Origin: Deltaproteobacteria bacterium RIFOXYA12_FULL_61_11
GTDB taxonomy: Bacteria; Bdellovibrionota_F; JAHFAK01; YA12-FULL-61-11
Length of the DNA: 8,311 bases
Assembly: GCA_001799195.1 (NCBI GenBank)
Contig: MGSU01000163.1
Span: 641-8,951 of the forward strand
Direction of reading: 5' to 3'
Position numbers and translations under genes: made by a program. Positions 6,818 through 8,311 of this stretch are shown one piece after another; the stretch's first letter is position 1, and each line of letters starts with the position of its first letter. The notes under the pieces are model-generated. The model saw only the letters and a program-made list of their open reading frames with translations. It had not been told where the DNA came from and did not search any database.

Positions 6818-6846
6818 TTGACAAGCCCCAGGGGTTCTGCTACCAG
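6818..6846 (+). promoter_or_regulatory. Putative promoter of the aminotransferase gene
   Basis: A perfect TTGACA at 6818-6823 is followed by a 17-nt spacer and TACCAG at 6841-6846. The -10 box is poor (3 of 6) but is preceded by TGC, an extended -10 feature. The leader to the ATG at 6925 would be about 70 nt. A short dyad (CCCCAGGGG) lies inside the spacer. Confidence 0.4.
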
Positions 6847-6912
6847 AGGCGGGGAGCGGCCCGTACAGGGGCGGTTTCCGGGCGGAAGAGCCGGACGTCG
6901 GTGACGAGCAAT

Positions 6913-6917
6913 GAGGT
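6913..6917 (+). promoter_or_regulatory. Ribosome binding site supporting the ATG at 6925
   Basis: GAGGT lies 7 nt before the ATG at 6925. The alternative GTG at 6901 has only a GGAAGAG about 10 nt upstream. Both are possible; the ATG gives the family-typical N terminus. Confidence 0.5.
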
Positions 6918-6924
6918 ACTGGTC

Positions 6925-8127
6925 ATGCCCCCAGTTCGGGTCGAGCCCTCGGCGCGCAGTCGTGAGATCAAGTACGCGGTCCGCGATATCGTACTCCTGG
7001 CCAACCAGGCCAAGGAACGCGGGAAAGAATTGCTCTATCTCAACATCGGAGATCCGCTCGAGTACGATTTCGAGACCCCCCCCCATCTGATCGAGGCCGT
7101 GGAACGGGCCATGCGGAACCAGCGCAATGGCTATTCTCCCTCGTCGGGCACTGCCGAAGCCCTGGAGGCGATCCGCGGTCTGGCCGAGCGGCGGGGGTTC
7201 CGCGAGGTGCAAGAGGTCTTCGTCACCTCGGGAGGCAGCGAGGCCATCGAGTTGGCCCTGGCCGCCCTGGTCGACCCGGGGGACAACGTGTTGGTGCCCT
7301 GCCCCGGCTACCCGCTCTACACCGCGGTCCTGCCCAAACTCAGCGCCGAGGCCCGACCCTATTTCCTCGACGAGGAGCGCGATTGGCAACCCGATCTCGC
7401 CGACCTCGAGGCCAAGATCGACCACCGCACCCGTGGACTGGTCCTGATCAACCCGAACAATCCCACCGGCGCGGTCTATACCCGTGAGGTCTTGTTGGAG
7501 ATCCTCGAACTTGCGCGGCGCTACCGCCTGGTCGTCTTCGCTGACGAGATCTACGACCTCCTGGTCTACGGGAAAGAGCGCAAGCACGTCTCCATCGCCA
7601 CCCTGTGTGACGACGTGGTCGTGGTCACCTTCAATGGCCTGAGCAAGAGCTATCTGGCCCCTGGGTGGCGCATCGGCTGGGGTATCATCAGCGGGGATCG
7701 GGTTGCGGCAGCGGAGTACGCTGAGGCCGTGCTCAAGTTCACCCGCGCCAGGCTGTGCGCCAGCCACCCCATGCAGGCAGCCATACGACCGGCCCTGGAG
7801 GGCGACCAGAGTCACCTCGAGAAGGTCAGGAACAAGCTGTACTGGCGGCGCAACCTGACCGTGCAGATGCTCAACTCCATCGACGGCATCCACTGCGTGT
7901 TGCCGCAAGCCGCCTTCTATGCCTTCCCCACGATAGAACTCGGGATCGACGATGAGGCCTTCGTCCACCGGCTGATCATGACCTCGGGTGTGGTCGTCGT
8001 GCCGGGCAGCGGCTTTGGCCAACGCCCCGGCAGCCACCATTTCCGCGTCGTCTTCCTGCCCGAGGAGCATATCCTGCAGCGGGCCTTCGAACGCCTGGCC
8101 GAGGTTGCGGCGACCTTCCGCGGTTGA
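6925..8127 (+). CDS. Class I/II PLP-dependent aminotransferase, alanine aminotransferase-like
   Basis: This 400-residue cytoplasmic transaminase probably interconverts alanine and 2-oxoglutarate with pyruvate and glutamate. It resembles E. coli AlaA and the archaeal (Pyrococcus-type) alanine aminotransferases. The N-terminal block EIKYAVRDIVLLANQ (residues 14-28) and LNIGDPLEYDF (39-49) are typical of that group. Further landmarks are INPNNPTGAVY (175-185, with cofactor-contacting Asn179), FADEIYDLLVYG (205-216, Asp207 and Tyr210), the Schiff-base Lys241 in SKSYLAPGWR (240-249), and Arg374 in HHFRVVF, which binds the substrate carboxylate. The length matches the family. If translation began at the GTG at 6901, eight residues would be added. 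The gene diverges from the M14 peptidase gene. Other amino-donor preferences, such as aspartate or valine, cannot be excluded from sequence alone. Confidence 0.93.
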   Translation: MPPVRVEPSARSREIKYAVRDIVLLANQAKERGKELLYLNIGDPLEYDFETPPHLIEAVERAMRNQRNGYSPSSGTAEALEAIRGLAERRGFREVQEVFVTSGGSEAIELALAALVDPGDNVLVPCPGYPLYTAVLPKLSAEARPYFLDEERDWQPDLADLEAKIDHRTRGLVLINPNNPTGAVYTREVLLEILELARRYRLVVFADEIYDLLVYGKERKHVSIATLCDDVVVVTFNGLSKSYLAPGWRIGWGIISGDRVAAAEYAEAVLKFTRARLCASHPMQAAIRPALEGDQSHLEKVRNKLYWRRNLTVQMLNSIDGIHCVLPQAAFYAFPTIELGIDDEAFVHRLIMTSGVVVVPGSGFGQRPGSHHFRVVFLPEEHILQRAFERLAEVAATFRG

Positions 8128-8173
8128 GGCGTGTCCAGAAAAACGTAGAAGCGGATGTATGCCTTCAGTAAAG

Positions 8174-8191
8174 TTCAGTTTTGGGTGAATT
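8174..8191 (-). repeat. Diverged second box next to repeat copy 2
   Basis: Its reverse complement matches 3313-3330 at 15 of 18 positions. It lies 25 nt from the core of copy 2, on the side facing the aminotransferase, mirroring the arrangement at copy 1. Confidence 0.5.
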
Positions 8192-8216
8192 GCACGTAAG
8201 TGATCACTCGATCGCA

Positions 8217-8270
8217 GGGGTGGCACCGACGGGGGTCCCCCGCCACGCGCAAGGATGAGCATGGTGGGGG
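8217..8270 (-). repeat. 54-bp repeat, copy 2 (inverted relative to copy 1)
   Basis: This is a perfect reverse-complement match to 3235-3288, starting 89 bp after the aminotransferase stop codon. The internal palindrome CGGGGGTCCCCCG lies at 8230-8242. The two copies bracket 4,928 bp. The absence of a single substitution, while the flanks have diverged, implies recent spread, gene conversion or strong constraint. Confidence 0.95.
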
Positions 8271-8311
8271 CGACCGCATGGATGCGGACCTCCAAGCGAC
8301 GCGCAGGATGC

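Larger units (their letters stand above)
6606..6924. other. Divergent control region between peptidase and aminotransferase
   Basis: These 319 bp lie between two divergent genes. They hold a promoter for each, an operator-like inverted repeat near the peptidase start (6628-6645), a G-rich tract (6718-6744) and an AT-rich patch (about 6746-6795) that stands out from the GC-rich surroundings. No small gene is convincing here. Confidence 0.7.
8128..8311. other. Downstream intergenic tail with repeat copy 2
   Basis: After the aminotransferase stop there is no clear intrinsic terminator. The stretch holds the 10-bp palindrome AGTGATCACT (8199-8208), CGATCG immediately after it, repeat copy 2, and a perfect dyad with 6-bp arms CCGCAT and ATGCGG (8274-8287). 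A frame opening with ATG at 8255 runs to the window end, but it is too short to call a gene. Confidence 0.6.

Noticed and set aside
3289-8216. The bracketed block as an autonomous insertion sequence or defence island
   Set aside because: It encodes ordinary metabolic and glycan enzymes with no transposase, integrase, nuclease or toxin motif, and its base composition looks like the flanks.
6529-8295. A 588-codon open frame on the minus strand opposite the aminotransferase
   Set aside because: It lies antisense to a clearly functional gene with all catalytic residues, shows no recognisable motifs, and also overlaps the peptidase start in another frame. Long antisense frames are common in GC-rich genes.

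Overview
The window is GC-rich and gene-dense. Ribosome binding sites are of the Shine-Dalgarno type, and two proteins (a cyclophilin and an M14 peptidase) carry N-terminal signal peptides. This suggests a GC-rich, probably diderm bacterium. Acidobacteriota or a deltaproteobacterial/myxobacterial relative is a guess, because no rRNA or lineage marker is present. All seven confident genes belong to known families. No CRISPR array, tRNA, rRNA or transposase gene was seen.

Left part (1-3098). A ROK-family sugar kinase (182-1177, +) is followed 87 bp later by an exported cyclophilin-type peptidyl-prolyl isomerase (1265-1888, +). A GT4 glycosyltransferase (1878-3098, -) converges on the isomerase gene, and their 3' ends overlap by 11 bp.

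Middle part (3099-5604). A 332-bp gap holds one copy of a 54-bp repeat and a good sigma-70-like promoter. It is followed by a UDP-glucuronate 4-epimerase-type gene (3431-4483, +). A second GT4 glycosyltransferase (4471-5604, -) converges on it with a 13-bp overlap. Two glycosyltransferases and a nucleotide-sugar epimerase point to synthesis of a surface or extracellular polysaccharide. No flippase, polymerase or priming transferase lies in the window.

Right part (5605-8311). An exported M14 zinc carboxypeptidase (5682-6605, -) probably heads the transcription unit that continues into the second glycosyltransferase. It diverges from an alanine-aminotransferase-like class I aminotransferase (6925-8127, +). 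The 319-bp region between them holds a promoter for each gene, an operator-like inverted repeat and a G-quadruplex-type G-rich tract.

The most unusual feature is a perfect 54-bp repeat present twice in inverted orientation (3235-3288 and 8217-8270). The copies bracket a 4,928-bp block containing the epimerase, the second glycosyltransferase, the peptidase and the aminotransferase. Each copy carries a 13-bp GC palindrome, and a diverged second box lies at almost the same distance from each. This may be a dispersed intergenic repeat family, a pair of mobile-element ends, or substrates for inversion of the block. The window alone cannot decide between these.
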